Shown here: positions 11,600 to 22,440 of the stretch, piece by piece
How the letters are laid out: each line of letters begins with the position of its first letter
Position numbering within the stretch: the stretch's first letter is position 1
Assembly (NCBI GenBank): GCA_001599755.1
Contig: BCHX01000003.1
Location: forward strand, 4,487,782-4,551,781
Direction: 5' to 3'
Source of the DNA: Gliomastix tumulicola
Taxonomy: Eukaryota > Ascomycota > Sordariomycetes > Hypocreales > Bionectriaceae
DNA length: 64,000 bases
Notes under the pieces: generated by a model
Told to the model about the DNA's origin: nothing
Seen by the model: only the letters and a program-made list of their open reading frames with translations
The model's database searches: none
Position numbers and translations under genes: made by a program

Positions 11600-12970
11600 G
11601 CCTTTTTCAAACACAATATTTATTTTGGCGGGCTCGTGCTTTGTATATTCTCCAAGGAGATGTCTTGTCTTAGGAATGTTGTAGTGGCAGAGGCGTGTTG
11701 GAGCTTTAGCGTGCTTATGAAGAATCTCGGATGAAATATAAAGACAATGACTGCACCCAAAATGATATCGCATCCTTTGTGGCTGAAGTCGCGCAGCATC
11801 TAAATAGCCGGCGGCTGTAGAATGCAGCATGATATCAAGTATTGGATCTCGCCTGCACGATTATTGTAACCGTATCGTACTGTGCTCTCCAATAGTCTCG
11901 ATTGCTTCGATGATCTGCAGCAGTAGCCGAAGCTTACCTGCAACCTTCTTTCATTCTCACGGACTGCATTGCTTGTCAGATGTCGCTGGCCTGCGATTTA
12001 TGCGTCACCTAGAGCTGCTTGAAACTTTCAGCAGCCTAGCAATAGCTAATTTCAGTGTTTGAAGCACATTTTACACTTCTTGAACTCCAATATTGTATCC
12101 GGCGCCTACGAATTATCAGAAATCAAGCTGACAAGGGGGCGGTCCATCGATGAGCTCGAAAGCCGAGGTGCGGATCGTCTGCCTTGCCTCTTGGCCTCAG
12201 AGGCTCGCGTAATCCCAGCCCTCTTCCTTCTAGACCACCAAACTAAAGGCTATTATATGGACCAAGCAGCTTATTTCGAACGATTTCTGCAGAATGGGCG
12301 CAAATCCGGGAGACGAAGCCGAAAGCCAAGCCAGCATCGATATACGGAATGGATCTCGACATCCTCCCCAGGAGCTTGTATACCAGATCGGGGACCCAAT
12401 CGAAAGGAACAAGCTCCGAAACCAGAAAGGATAGTCGCTTCTTCGCCTTGAAATCTCCATTGCCATATCGTGGCTTGTGTCCTTTTAGACTGCTCATAGT
12501 ATTCCCCGTCGGATTTCCACTGAGGAGCCTTCTTGGCGAGATACGCGGAACCTCACTCTCCGCAGTGGCAGGGAACATCCCCAAGGGGAAGTTCGGACCG
12601 CCGATTATTAAAAGACGCGACGAGAGCACCTCATTCACTTTGGTCCTGCCGTGATTGGTGGAAGCAGTGGTCTAGACGGAAAACACGCCGCTCCTTCGCC
12701 CTTGGCTACGAACAGAAAACCCCTAGTAGGGCCGGGAGGCAGCCTTCAAGCGTACCTATGAGCCACAGACTACGGGAGACTGAGAATAGAGTACTGGATG
12801 ATACTACTCCGTGACTAAAAGTACGAATCTCGAGTCTCGAGCCATCAGACCTTCCAATGCCAGAAGGCTATAAAGACGGGCTAACTCCTCACCTCAGAGA
12901 CGATGTCCTCACTCCTAGCAAGCCATTAATCAACCTTCACTTCATGCTCATCCCTTGAAAATAGTCAAAA
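11600..12970. other. intergenic, no convincing gene; holds the LPMO promoter
   Basis: Several 80-130-codon frames overlap on both strands between 12060 and 12815, but none has a recognisable domain or is supported by plausible splice partners. The end of the stretch is the LPMO promoter with a TATA box at 12869-12875. A GGCTAA (XlnR/Xyr1-like) word at 12879-12884 lies downstream of the TATA and is probably chance. Confidence 0.45.
12869..12875 (+). promoter_or_regulatory. TATA box of the AA9 LPMO gene
   Basis: TATAAAG about 100 bp upstream of the LPMO ATG (12971), consistent in position with a core promoter. Confidence 0.5.
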
Positions 12971-13753
12971 ATGCGTACTTCCACCGCCCTTGCGGCTCTT
13001 GCTGCCCTCCCCTCGGCCCTCGCCCACTACAACTTCGAGTCCCTCATCGTCAACGGCCAGGTCACTGCCCCCTACCAGTACGTGCGCCGCACGACCAACT
13101 CCAACTCGCCCATCGAGAACTCCAGCTCGCCCAACATCGTGTGCAACCAGGGCGGCAACGACGCGGCCATCCGCGCCGCCACGCAGACCTACACGGTCAG
13201 CCCGGGCGACCAGCTCGGCTTCGCCATCAACTCGGAGCTCGGCCACCCGGGCCCCCAGGCCGTGTACCTGAGCAAGGCGCCCAGCGGCGTCTCGGCGCAG
13301 GACTACCTCGGCGACGGCGACTGGTTCAAGATCTACTCGCTCACGACGAGCCACATCGACCCCAACACGGGCCTGCACTGGGCCACGTTCCCCAACAGCG
13401 TCGGCGTCAAGAACTTCACCTTCACGCTGCCCAGGGACACGCCCCCCGGCGACTACCTGCTCCGCGGGGAGCACATCGGCCTGCACGGCGCGGGCCAGGC
13501 CAACGGCGCGCAGTTCTACATCGGCTGCGCCCAGATCAAGGTCACGGGCAGCGGGAGCGGGACCCCCGGACCGACGATCAAGCTCCCCGGCGGCTACAGT
13601 GCCACGCACCAGGGCGTCCTGATCAACATCTACTGGCCTCCCCCGCAGTCCTACACCGCCATCGGCCCTGCTACCTGGCCCAACAAGTGCGAGGACCACA
13701 CTGTCAACCTGCTTGGAAGCGCCAGCGATGGCGACTGCACCCCCTCGCAGTAA
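12971..13753 (+). CDS. secreted AA9 lytic polysaccharide monooxygenase
   Basis: Single-exon gene, 260 residues. Copper LPMO that oxidatively cleaves cellulose or related beta-glucans outside the cell. The signal peptide (1-18, ending SALA) is followed directly by H19, the N-terminal histidine of the copper brace; the second brace histidine is H92 (ELGHPGPQ) and the axial tyrosine is Y183 (QFYIGCAQ). C58 and C186 fit the conserved AA9 disulfide. H168 (LRGEHIGLH) and Q181 match the conserved second-sphere residues. There is no CBM1 or long linker, so it is a catalytic-domain-only member. Its strong GC-rich codon bias suggests high expression. C1 or C4 regioselectivity cannot be decided by eye. 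It belongs functionally with the mannanase and expansin-like genes of the window. Confidence 0.96.
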   Translation: MRTSTALAALAALPSALAHYNFESLIVNGQVTAPYQYVRRTTNSNSPIENSSSPNIVCNQGGNDAAIRAATQTYTVSPGDQLGFAINSELGHPGPQAVYLSKAPSGVSAQDYLGDGDWFKIYSLTTSHIDPNTGLHWATFPNSVGVKNFTFTLPRDTPPGDYLLRGEHIGLHGAGQANGAQFYIGCAQIKVTGSGSGTPGPTIKLPGGYSATHQGVLINIYWPPPQSYTAIGPATWPNKCEDHTVNLLGSASDGDCTPSQ

Positions 13754-14599
13754 GCTGGGGACTGAGACTGACAATATGTACATACTCAACTAGAGCAGCA
13801 AATAGAGTGTGAATATGAATATGAATATGAATACCAAGAACATGAGATGCTGCGATCTCTCCGTTGCAATGCTTACCGGACGGAACTACTGAATCTGACC
13901 CCCCGCCCAGGGCACCGACGGACTCAACCGATGCCGGCCTATAATTCGGCGTGGATAAGAACTTGTGAAGAGGGACACGGCACTAGGGAAGTCCGGAAGG
14001 GAAACAAATTCCGATGAATCGATGGTCTCCCCGCACCTCCCGCGGGGGTATTTGTGATCTTTATGGGTTGTTGGTCCCGGAGTCGGGCCTCTCACATGCC
14101 AATCGACCAGAGCAACAACGTCTGACTGCAGTTCAGCCCAACGTAACAGTAACCCCTCTGAAACTTCGGCGTTTTGTCCGATGAGTGTGTCCGGAGTCTC
14201 ACCGGCTCTTTATATCCCCATTGGTTTCCGGGAGTTGTCCTCTTCTCTTGTCAACATCAGGCCGTCTCCTCCACGGGTCTAGAACAGCGCCGTGTCTCAC
14301 GAAACCCCTCTTCCAGCTTCCTCACGAGCACCGCCTCGGCGCCGATGATCGTCAACGAAAGATAAGACTAATCCTACCGAATCCCGCAACCCACACTCGG
14401 TTCGCACATCGTCTCCGATCTCCACCCGAAGCCCGAAGTCGGAGTGGCTACGGCGGGAAGAGTGGGCATTAAGATGGATCCTATCCCCAGGTCCAAAGTC
14501 GTTCTCCTTTTCCGTCTGATGAAATTTCTTTCCTCTTCATCTTGAACGAGACAAGGAAGCTTCTTCTCAGTGAGTTGCAGAGAAATCTCATGGCACACA
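13754..14599. other. intergenic between LPMO and MFS transporter
   Basis: No gene supported. The LPMO 3' flank contains a short (gaatat)n tract at about 13811-13832. The remainder is the upstream region and 5' leader of the transporter. Confidence 0.5.
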
Positions 14600-16130
14600 A
14601 TGGCAGCCAGCAGTCAAGAAAAGCCGTCCCTCCGCCGGTCTCAGAGCTTCACCTCCAAGCCTGGGCCGGACGATGAAGAAGCCATCAGCCCGCTGCCTTT
14701 TCCGTCCCCCGACGACCCGAGCGAGAAGCGTCCGTGGCCTAGGCGGGGCACCGCGGCGTCCTCAGACCTGGACGTAGAGGACGACACCGCCCTCGGCCGC
14801 CTCGCCTCCGTCACGGTCGCTCCCCGGGCTCGCTCCCGCTCGAGATCCGCGTCCAACGTCCCGCCTCCTCCAGACGGCGGCACCGTCGCCTGGATCCAGG
14901 TGGCGTGCGGCTGGCTCGTCATCTTTACGACTTGGGGCTACATCAACTCCTTCGGCGCCTTCCAGTCCTACTACACCACCACGGCCCTGCCCAACCAGTC
15001 CCCGTCCGCCATCTCCTGGATCGGCTCGCTCCAGGGCTTCCTCAGCACGGCTATCGGCGCCTGCACCGGCCGGGCCCTCGATGCCGGCTACTTCCGCCCC
15101 ACGTTCGCCATCGGCTCCGCGCTCATGCTCACCGGTATCTTTGCCATGAGTGCGTCTGATGAGCCCAAGTACTGGCATCTCATTGTCACCCAGGGCGTGC
15201 TCACGGGGCTGGGTGTTGGCATCCTCTTCACGCCCACGCTGGCCCTCGTGGCAACGTGGTTTAGTCGTCGACGTGGTCTGGCGATCGGTCTGGCTACGAC
15301 GGGCAACTCGACGGGAGGCATCGTCTATCCTCTTATCGTGAGACAGCTACTGCCTCGTATCGGCTTTGCCTGGACGGTGAGGGCGTTTGGGCTCGTGAGC
15401 TTTGTTTGCCTCGGCGTGACACTCGTCTGCATGCGATCAAGACTGCCTCCACGCAAGTCAGGCCCCCTGTTCGACTACACGGCGTTCCTGGAGGGCACGT
15501 ATACTTGCTACGTGGCAGGACTATTCTTCTTTGTGTGGTCTAGCTACTACTCCTACTACTTCGTATGCCCATCTTTCCACCTATCACTGCCACCGAATAG
15601 TCCTTCTAACCTCCCAGCAGATAGCATCTTACGGCGTGCAGACTCTAGGCATGACATACACAGACTCCAACAACCTCATCATGCTCGTCAACGGCGCGGG
15701 TCTCCCCGCCCGCGTCCTGATCCCCATGATGGCAGACCGCATCGGGCCCCTCAACATGATCCTCCTCGGCGTCACGAGCGTCGGCATCACCATCCTCTCG
15801 TGGCTCGCCGTCGACAGCATCCCGGGGCTCTACGTCTTCACGGCCTTCCTCGGCATCACGTCCGGCGCGACGCAGAGCCTCATGCCCACGACCATCGCCA
15901 GCATCACGCGGCGCCTCGACACGGTCGGGACGAGACTAGGTATGTGCTTCTCGATCATATCGGTGGCGTCACTCACGGGGCCCCCGATCGGGGGCGCGCT
16001 GCAGGGCGCGGACGGCGGGAGTTGGACGGGGGCGCAGGCGTGGGCTGGTGTGTCGGCGCTTATCGGTGCCGTGTTCCTCCTGGCTTCGAGGACTTTCAAG
16101 GTAGGATGGACTCTGAAGGCGAATTGCTAA
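14600..16130 (+). CDS. MFS transporter, monocarboxylate-porter (MCT) type
   Basis: Exons 14600-15562 and 15621-16130 (58-bp intron, gtatgc...cag) give 490 residues; an acceptor three bases earlier (15618) would add one Gln. The start is the methionine in acaATGGCAGCC; another in-frame ATG lies 30 bp upstream at 14570. A disordered, Ser/Arg-rich N-terminus of about 95 residues precedes the MCT signature (PPPPDGGTVAWIQV, then GYINSFGAFQ.YY), followed by about 12 hydrophobic segments with the usual long central loop (RSRLPPRK). Fungal members move monocarboxylates, riboflavin or unknown small molecules at the plasma membrane; the substrate is not predictable. The putative donor at 15941 (GTATGTG) is exonic, because reading through preserves conserved membrane helices. 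Confidence 0.88.
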
Positions 16131-16725
16131 TGCGGTAAGGGATGGAAGGAAGTGATGGTGAGGGTAGTGGTAGTGGTGAAAGAGGTGGACAGAGGGTCAA
16201 CATTGGTACTCGGATGACAAGGGAAACGGGGACATGATTAGTATGTTATATAGATTGAATCACTAGGTAGTTTAATAAATAATCAACCCTTGTAGGCGGT
16301 AGCTCTACAGCTCATTTCCAGGGCACATCGTTGCGAAGTGTAGTCTACCTGCCAACCATGGACACAAGCCCTAAGGACCGTCCCCTGGTCTTTCTCAGTC
16401 ATTATCTTTCAAAGGAGCTTCACGAGGCATTGAGTTCGTTTGGAACTACGTCAACTTGAATTGGCTATATTGTAGAAAGGCTTTTGAGTAGCGGTTACGG
16501 AATTTCAACCCAAGCAGAACCCGTCCAGAACGTGATCGCGGCCCAACACGAGGACCCAACGGAGTGATTGTAGCAAGACTTGGGAGCTGAGGAAGTAAAG
16601 CGGGAGGGCCCGTGATTCTGCAAAGACGAGACAGAGTCAATAAGACACTCAAAGTCATACCGATCGCTCTTTTTCACGCCGAACTTACCCCCCAAATTGC
16701 CCATCGGATTGTGGTAATCTCCGTC
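16131..16725. other. intergenic between convergent genes
   Basis: This stretch contains the 3' flanks of the plus-strand MFS gene and the minus-strand Cys-rich gene. Small minus-strand frames (about 16446-16704) show no domain. Confidence 0.45.
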
Positions 16726-17100
16726 TCAGAGGCCAGCACTCTTCCTCAGATCCTCGACAAAATTGGGCTGGTGACAGACCAGCTGGCACTCGCGGCAGAT
16801 CACCCGAGTTCGCTCGCTGATCAGCCCGTTGCACTCGCCGTACTCGAACTTCTTGTCGGTGCAGTCCAGGGTCGAGTTGGGCTGGTCCTCGCGGAGGCCG
16901 AACCGGATCATCGTGCGGTTCGGGTCCTTGTTCGTGAAGCTGCCCAGGCAGAGGCCCGAGATGCGGTAGATGCTCGTGACGGCGATGACGTGGCCGTATG
17001 GATGGCCGTCGAACATTTGTTCTTGGAGCGCGTGGGTGCGCATCTTGCAGTGGAAGTCTCTGCAGCCGCACATGGCGGCTGTGAGTCGGAAGGTGCACAT
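16726..17100 (-). CDS. small Cys-rich hypothetical protein
   Basis: A 124-residue frame starting MCTFRLTA. I do not recognise a named domain. It has about ten cysteines, in CGCRDFHC near the N-terminus, single Cys in the middle (GLCLG, LDCTD, GECNG) and a C-terminal CRECQLVC. This resembles the small, zinc-binding-like Cys-rich orphan proteins common in Pezizomycotina. There is no signal peptide, so it is not an obvious secreted effector. The frame stays open for 37 codons upstream of this ATG; I chose the internal start because cysteines and compositional order begin there. It is convergent with the MFS transporter. Real but poorly supported. Confidence 0.5.
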   Translation of the reverse strand: MCTFRLTAAMCGCRDFHCKMRTHALQEQMFDGHPYGHVIAVTSIYRISGLCLGSFTNKDPNRTMIRFGLREDQPNSTLDCTDKKFEYGECNGLISERTRVICRECQLVCHQPNFVEDLRKSAGL

Positions 17101-18373
17101 TTCGGGTCGTGTTTTGTTTGTGTGGGAATTCTCGTTGGCTTTTCTTCGGTCCGGATGATGAAGTGCTTCTGCTAGAGCTCGATTAAGGGGGCTTTTGCGG
17201 AGGAGGAACACTGAAGAATGGTCCTTGTGGAATATATCACCAGTCCCGGCTGTTGATCAGTTCTAAAATTTTCATCGCAATCCAGACTGTTCGCAAAATC
17301 TGTAGCACCTCATTGTGGGAGTTCACAATATGTTCACCATTGATTCGGTATCACCTCAGCGTCAGTCTTTGTATTGGGGCCGAAGTGATTCACGCCTAGA
17401 ATCTGACGTCTCATCTTTTGGGGCGCTCTGCCATGCAAAATGTGGCGTTTCTAGATACCTGTCCTGCTCAGTATCCAGCGAGTAGTTGTCCATCATGATG
17501 CTCAAGACCATCATTACTGAACACAATGTCGGACGAGAATGGCAACTATTCGCCAAGAGAGTGCCAAGGTAGGAGGAAATCGAGGCTTTTCCATCGTAAG
17601 TATGTATCATTGACTGTATTGAAGCCAAGTGCGACGCCATGATTGTCAAGCCCTCCTTCCCTGAGCCGTCTCCCATGAACCACCAACCACTTAGGAGGCG
17701 ACCTGATAGTACCTACCTAGGGATCGATCCCTACCTCAAATCGAGCAAAGCATCACGTGAAGGCCTCAGACCTTCTTCCAAGGATATGTTTCATACCCCG
17801 CGTTCAATCCCAAGAAATGCACACGAAGGGTCTACGGCTCCATAGACCTTTTATCCGTCGGGAATTTTGCACGGGACACTAAGAAGTAGCGCAGCCATAT
17901 TCACCGGAGAATGGAAAGAAACCCCTCCTCGTGACGCCTCAAACTCCATTTTATCCCTTTTTTCCCAATTCCCCCTCCTCGCCAATAGCCCAGCTAGTGA
18001 ATTTGTCGTTTCCACCAGAAGAATAAGCCCAGACATGAATGGTGGAAGTGGCCTGCCCGAGTCCTCTTTTCCCCTGGCTCAGCGGGGTTGCTTTTCTCCT
18101 TGGTCTGTCCACTCGCGTGTTCATTCGGACCAACCGCCGGGCTCGACGTTCTCGGACTGCTTTTACCCGGGCATCTATCCCGGCGTGCGTGTGCGTGCCA
18201 CGGGTCTACATACATACAGATGTCACCGTGCAGCTATGATACCCGTAGGGTGGCCGGGGAGTAGATAAACTCATCCGCATCCTCGCGCCCCGGCCTATCC
18301 GTTCGTCTCATTCAACTATCTCACATTGGCCATCCCTCTTCAACACTTCACTCATCAACTCGCAGACGAAATC
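17101..18373. other. intergenic, no supported gene
   Basis: Divergent upstream region of the Cys-rich gene (minus) and the cyclase-family gene (plus). Frames of up to 133 codons here overlap on both strands and show no domain or codon bias. Confidence 0.45.
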
Positions 18374-19475
18374 ATGGCTCCGAGACCACCCTTCGAGGCG
18401 CTCCCCCTCCGCAAAGACGGCCCCCGGGGCAACGCCTGGGGCCTCTTCGGCGACAACGACGAGCTGGGCCACCTCAACCTCCTCACCCCGGACGTCGTGA
18501 CCGCCGCGGCCAAGGAGATCCGGGACGGCACGCGCGTCTCCGTGAACCTGCCGCTGGGCCACCTCAAGACGCCGTGCTTCGGCCGCGTGCCCCTGGTGCA
18601 CAAGCTGATCAAGAAGACGCCCGTCATCGCGTTCGACGACAGCCTGGACATGAATACGCAGAGCAGCTCGCAGTGGGACGGCTTCCGGCACTACGCGTAC
18701 CAGAAGGAGCAGCTGTTCTACAACGGGAAGACGCCGCAGGATATCGAAAATGACCCGGAGGTGAATGGCACGCAAGGTACGACGACGAGAGAAAAGGGGA
18801 GAATGAGCCGTGATGAATGAACGAACGCTGATCCGTGATGCCCATCCTTTGTCACAGCGTGGGAGAACACCGGCGGCATCGTAGGACGCGGCGTCCTCCT
18901 AGACTACGCCCTCTGGGCCGACCAGCAGGGCCTCAGCCCGGCCGCCTTCGCCGGGACGACCATCTCCCCCGAGGAGCTGGACAAGATCGCCCTTGCCCAG
19001 AACAACACCACCATCCAGCCGGGCGACATCATCTTCGTCCGCAGCGGCTACGGCCGCGCCTACGACAAGCTCAGCGACGCCGAGCGCCAGGCCCTCGCCG
19101 ACAACCCGTCGCCGCCAGCCATCGGCCTCGAGAGCTCCGAGGCCACGCTCCGCTGGCTGTGGGAGAGGTCGCCCTCGGCCATCGCGGGCGACACCACGAG
19201 CGTCGAGTGCTGGCCGCCCTCCGACCCAGAGTACAGCCTGCACGAGTGGGTGCTGGCCGGCTGGGGGGTGCCGCTGGGGGAGCTGCTTGATCTTGAGAAG
19301 CTGAGCGAGGCGTGCCAGGAGAAGCAGCGGTGGACCTTCTTCTTCACCAGTATGCCGTTGAAGGTGAGTCTTACTCGGAGCAGAGCACGCACAGATCGGA
19401 GACGGTCGACTGACAAAACGTCTGCAGGTGATTGGTGGTGTGGCGAGCCCGCCGAATGGAATTGCAATTTTCTAG
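18374..19475 (+). CDS. cyclase-family (kynurenine-formamidase-like) hydrolase
   Basis: Exons 18374-18776, 18858-19363 and 19428-19475 give 318 residues; all three junctions keep frame with gtacga and gtgagt donors. The sequence matches the fungal branch of the cyclase superfamily (Pfam Cyclase): LFGDNDELGHLNLLTP near residues 24-39, the QWDGFRH metal/active-site segment at about 100-106, and a C-terminal VIGGVASPPNGIAIF typical of fungal members. Superfamily members hydrolyse amide or lactone bonds (for example N-formylkynurenine); the substrate of this branch is not established. No signal peptide. The stop lies 28 bp from the stop of the convergent SDR gene. Confidence 0.88.
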
Positions 19476-19503
19476 ATGAAGATTCGGTAGATTTCTCTGT
19501 TTC

Positions 19504-20574
19504 TTAGACAATACTTTCATCCCTCTCGAGCTGTTCCTTGGTGAGAGACCACTTGTCCTGCAGCTTCTCGTCCAGAGTGAGTCCGTACACGTCCTTAGGC
19601 CACCACTCACCCCAGCTGGTGAGGAAGATTTGCTGCGGATCGTCGGGGAAGTCGGACCTCGTAAAAGCCGCGATGATGCTCTGGGCGCCTGAACAACACG
19701 ATTAGTGCTAGAAATCGGCCAAGGGGGTTGGGCTGGTCACCTTCTGGAATGGTCTTCGCATCCGGCGAGTCCAGAGGGAGCTTCAGGGCTCTGTCTCGGT
19801 CGATGCCAGTGCTCGGCACGAGGCCCGGAGACACGGCCACGACATCACACTGACCAGCGAGCTGGCGGCGCCACCAGTGAGCACCAAGAAGCTGGATGAA
19901 CTTGGTCTCGGCGTAGATAGTCTTGCCCTCGACGCCGGACTCCCCAAGAACATGCCCGTCCAAGACAGAGACGTCGGGGACTGAACGGACGGCGCCCGAG
20001 GACACGACGACGATGCGAGACTTGGACTCGACGAGCTTCTCACGCAGGAGGTGAATGAGGTAGTGCTGGGCTAACGCAGCAGTAGTGTCAGCTCGGCCAC
20101 AATCTGGCATTGTGCAGGGGTTCGGTGATGATAACGTCAAGAACGCACAGTAGTGATTCACGATCAAGCTCTCACACCACTTCGATCCGTAGGGCCCCTT
20201 CTCCTTGGCGCCCTTGGAGATGGCCGCATTCACGAGCAGGTAGTCGAGCTTGCTCTGGCCCAGCTTCTCGAGGGTCTGCTGCGCAAACGTCTTGACGGCC
20301 TTGAGGTTGTTGAGCTCGCAGGGCAGGACGGTGATGGAGCTGGAGGCGCCGTCGTACTTGAGGGCGTCGTAGTCCTCCTGGGCGCGCTCCGTGTTGCGGG
20401 CGCCGAGGATGACCTTGTATGCCTGGGATTGCTCGAGGAGCTGCTTGATGACTTCGAAGCCCTGAACAAACATCAGTAACAGCACGCCTTTCTCGCAAAT
20501 TTGGGCTGACATGGACTCCATACCAGCCCAGAGGAGACGCCCGTGGCGACGATGGTCTTCGCAGCGGTCGACAT
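19504..20574 (-). CDS. short-chain dehydrogenase/reductase
   Basis: Exons 20574-20524, 20461-20149, 20070-19741 and 19688-19504 give 292 residues. The short first exon supplies the cofactor-binding TGVSSGLG (11-18), completed by the second exon. Further SDR landmarks are NAA (95-97; NAG in most members), the catalytic-Ser strand VVVSSGAV (S145/S146) and Y174-x3-K178 (YAETK). The C-terminus (SWGEWWPKDVYG) resembles fungal SDRs annotated as protochlorophyllide-reductase-like or WW-oxidoreductase-like. The substrate is unknown; the cofactor is probably NADP(H). It is convergent with the cyclase-family gene, 28 bp apart, so their 3'UTRs must overlap. The third junction (T|cc, giving Ser) is the least certain. 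Confidence 0.85.
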
Positions 20575-21493
20575 GGTGCCTGGTGAGGGGTACGGTGATG
20601 AGAGGGATGTGTGCAGTGGGATGCAGCAGCAGCTGTAAGAAATCAGGGCGTGAAGCTGCAGCTCAGCATTTAATCCGAATCTCGGTGTTGCTCCGGTTTG
20701 ATTGATGCCCGCAATGGAGATAATAAATGAACGACACAAGCAACAGTTAGGCTTCAAGTCATGACGTATTCAACATTAGAGCTGCAGGTCTCTCCACGTC
20801 CAGATGAAGCGGACGGGACGGAACCTTCAGGCGTCTCCAGGGGCATCTCCACCTGTAACGATGGAGGGGCCGCCTGTAAATCACCCCGCTAAATCTTAGT
20901 GACCTCAACAACAAGTGGTCGATTCAGCTGCTCGACCTTACCTGACCTCCACTGCCTCCAAGCCTGCGGACTGCAACTTGGAGCTCTTCTGCACGACTCT
21001 GTAACGGCGGCCCCCGACTTGCAACTATTTTCACAATTCGCAAATCAGCCCTTTGCAAGCGAAGAAACAGGTCCTCCTCAACGGATCGAGTTGGTGGCAG
21101 GCTGCGTAGCTCAGAAGGCCCAGTCAGCGGGACTTCTGCGAGGGGCATCCAGACCTGCCAGTTCAGGGTCCTTCCCGACCACTCCTCCGACTGGTGATTC
21201 ATGTTCGACTCAGTCATCTGTGTCGCTCGTTCTATGGTAGTCCAGGATATCTAATTCACGAAATAGGGCATATGTGCAGTCGAGCCGACCTCGGACTTCT
21301 TGTCTCTCTTCCTTTGGGCCGCAGGTTTGTGACGAATGATTCCAGATTCACTAACTAATGCGTACGCTACAGAATATCGGTATTTCCCACGCCCAAACAT
21401 CAAACGCCCTCCACCACATGCAGCCAGCCACTTCCTCGTCATATCGCACACCTCTCCCATCCAGAGACATAAGAAAATATTCAAGCTGCCGCT
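20575..21493. other. intergenic, no supported gene
   Basis: SDR upstream region and 3' flank of the membrane-protein gene, both on the minus strand. Only short, domain-less frames are present. Confidence 0.5.
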
Positions 21494-22423
21494 TCACCGC
21501 CGGTCGTAATCGGCATAGCGAGGGGGCGGCTCCCAGTGGATTCCTGGATTTTGCGCAGCGGCCGCAGCTGCTTCAGCTTCAGCAGTGGCCCTCTTCTTCC
21601 TCTCTCTCGAGCGGGCTTGAAGGCTCAGCGCGATGAGCATCAGTATGAGTGTCGGGATGCCGATCCCGAGGCCTACTCCCAGGGCTATCTTGTCACTGTT
21701 ATTCATGCCTCCGTCTTGCTTGCCACTGTCTGCCGTTGGCGCGGGGACCTCGCTCGTGAGGGTCATTGTTTGAGTCGTGGGTGTTCCATCTGCAGAGGTT
21801 CTCGTCAGCTGCCTTCTCGCCTCGAACTGCACGATCAGCGCTTCTCTCTCCCCCTACTTACCTGCAGCGGTAAAGACACTGGTCACGAATTCGGTAGTCT
21901 GCCTCGCAGTCGTTTCCGTGCTCCTCGGCGCCTCCGTCGTTGTCGTCGTTGAGAACCCAGCCGCCGTCGCGCTCCACGAAGCCTCGAGATCATCGACATT
22001 GACACCCGCACACAACGGCAGAGCCCTGTTCATGTTCGGTCGATGGACGCCGGCCAGGATTCGATCGTAGCTGAGATGCCACCACACGTCGTTCTGCCCA
22101 TCCCCGTTTACGTAGAGGCAGATCCCGCTCTTGAGGGTGCCGGTACCCGACTGGCCCAGCGCGAAGCACAGACACGTGTCGTACCCGTCGCCGACGATGC
22201 CGTCCTCGACCCGCGAGCCCGTGAGGTCGTAGATGGCGACGAGCGCGTCCGTGGACGCGTCGGCGAAGGCGTCCATGGCCGGGACGCAGGACGGGCTGAT
22301 TTCGAAGGAGTCGCTGTATCGCGCGTCGGTGCCGATGTTGCCGCACAGCGGCTCGTATCGGATGGCTTTGTAGGCCACGCCTGGGAAGCCCGTCAAATCG
22401 CTGACGGCGCCATCGCGCTGCAT
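21494..22423 (-). CDS. predicted membrane-anchored extracellular protein; 5' end unresolved
   Basis: Two secure coding exons, 22423-21862 and 21789-21494 (72-bp intron, gtaagt...cag), encode at least 285 residues. The N-terminal part (about 150 residues) carries Cys residues at intervals (EPLCGNIG, SPSCVPAM, DTCLCFALG, SGICLYV, LPLCAGV). A Thr/Ser-rich stalk, one transmembrane helix (IALGVGLGIGIPTLILMLIAL) and a basic cytoplasmic tail with an Ala/Glu run follow. This is the layout of fungal type I surface or sensor-like proteins; I recognise no named domain. The coding frame continues upstream of the given methionine to an acceptor near 22440. A candidate upstream exon (about 22500-22560) reads plausibly but joins out of frame by one base, and no signal peptide was found, so the true start is unknown. 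Confidence 0.6.
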
Positions 22424-22440
22424 GAGCTGGACGCGGTTGT

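Noticed and set aside
12059..12815. Possible small genes in the cluster of 80-130-codon frames left of the LPMO
   Set aside because: Frames overlap on both strands, change phase often, and show no domain or consistent splice sites. A short DPIERNKLRNQ segment recalled bZIP basic regions but is followed by a stop.
12879..12884. GGCTAA as an XlnR/Xyr1 site for the LPMO
   Set aside because: It lies downstream of the likely TATA box, where an activator site is not expected, and is a single hexamer.
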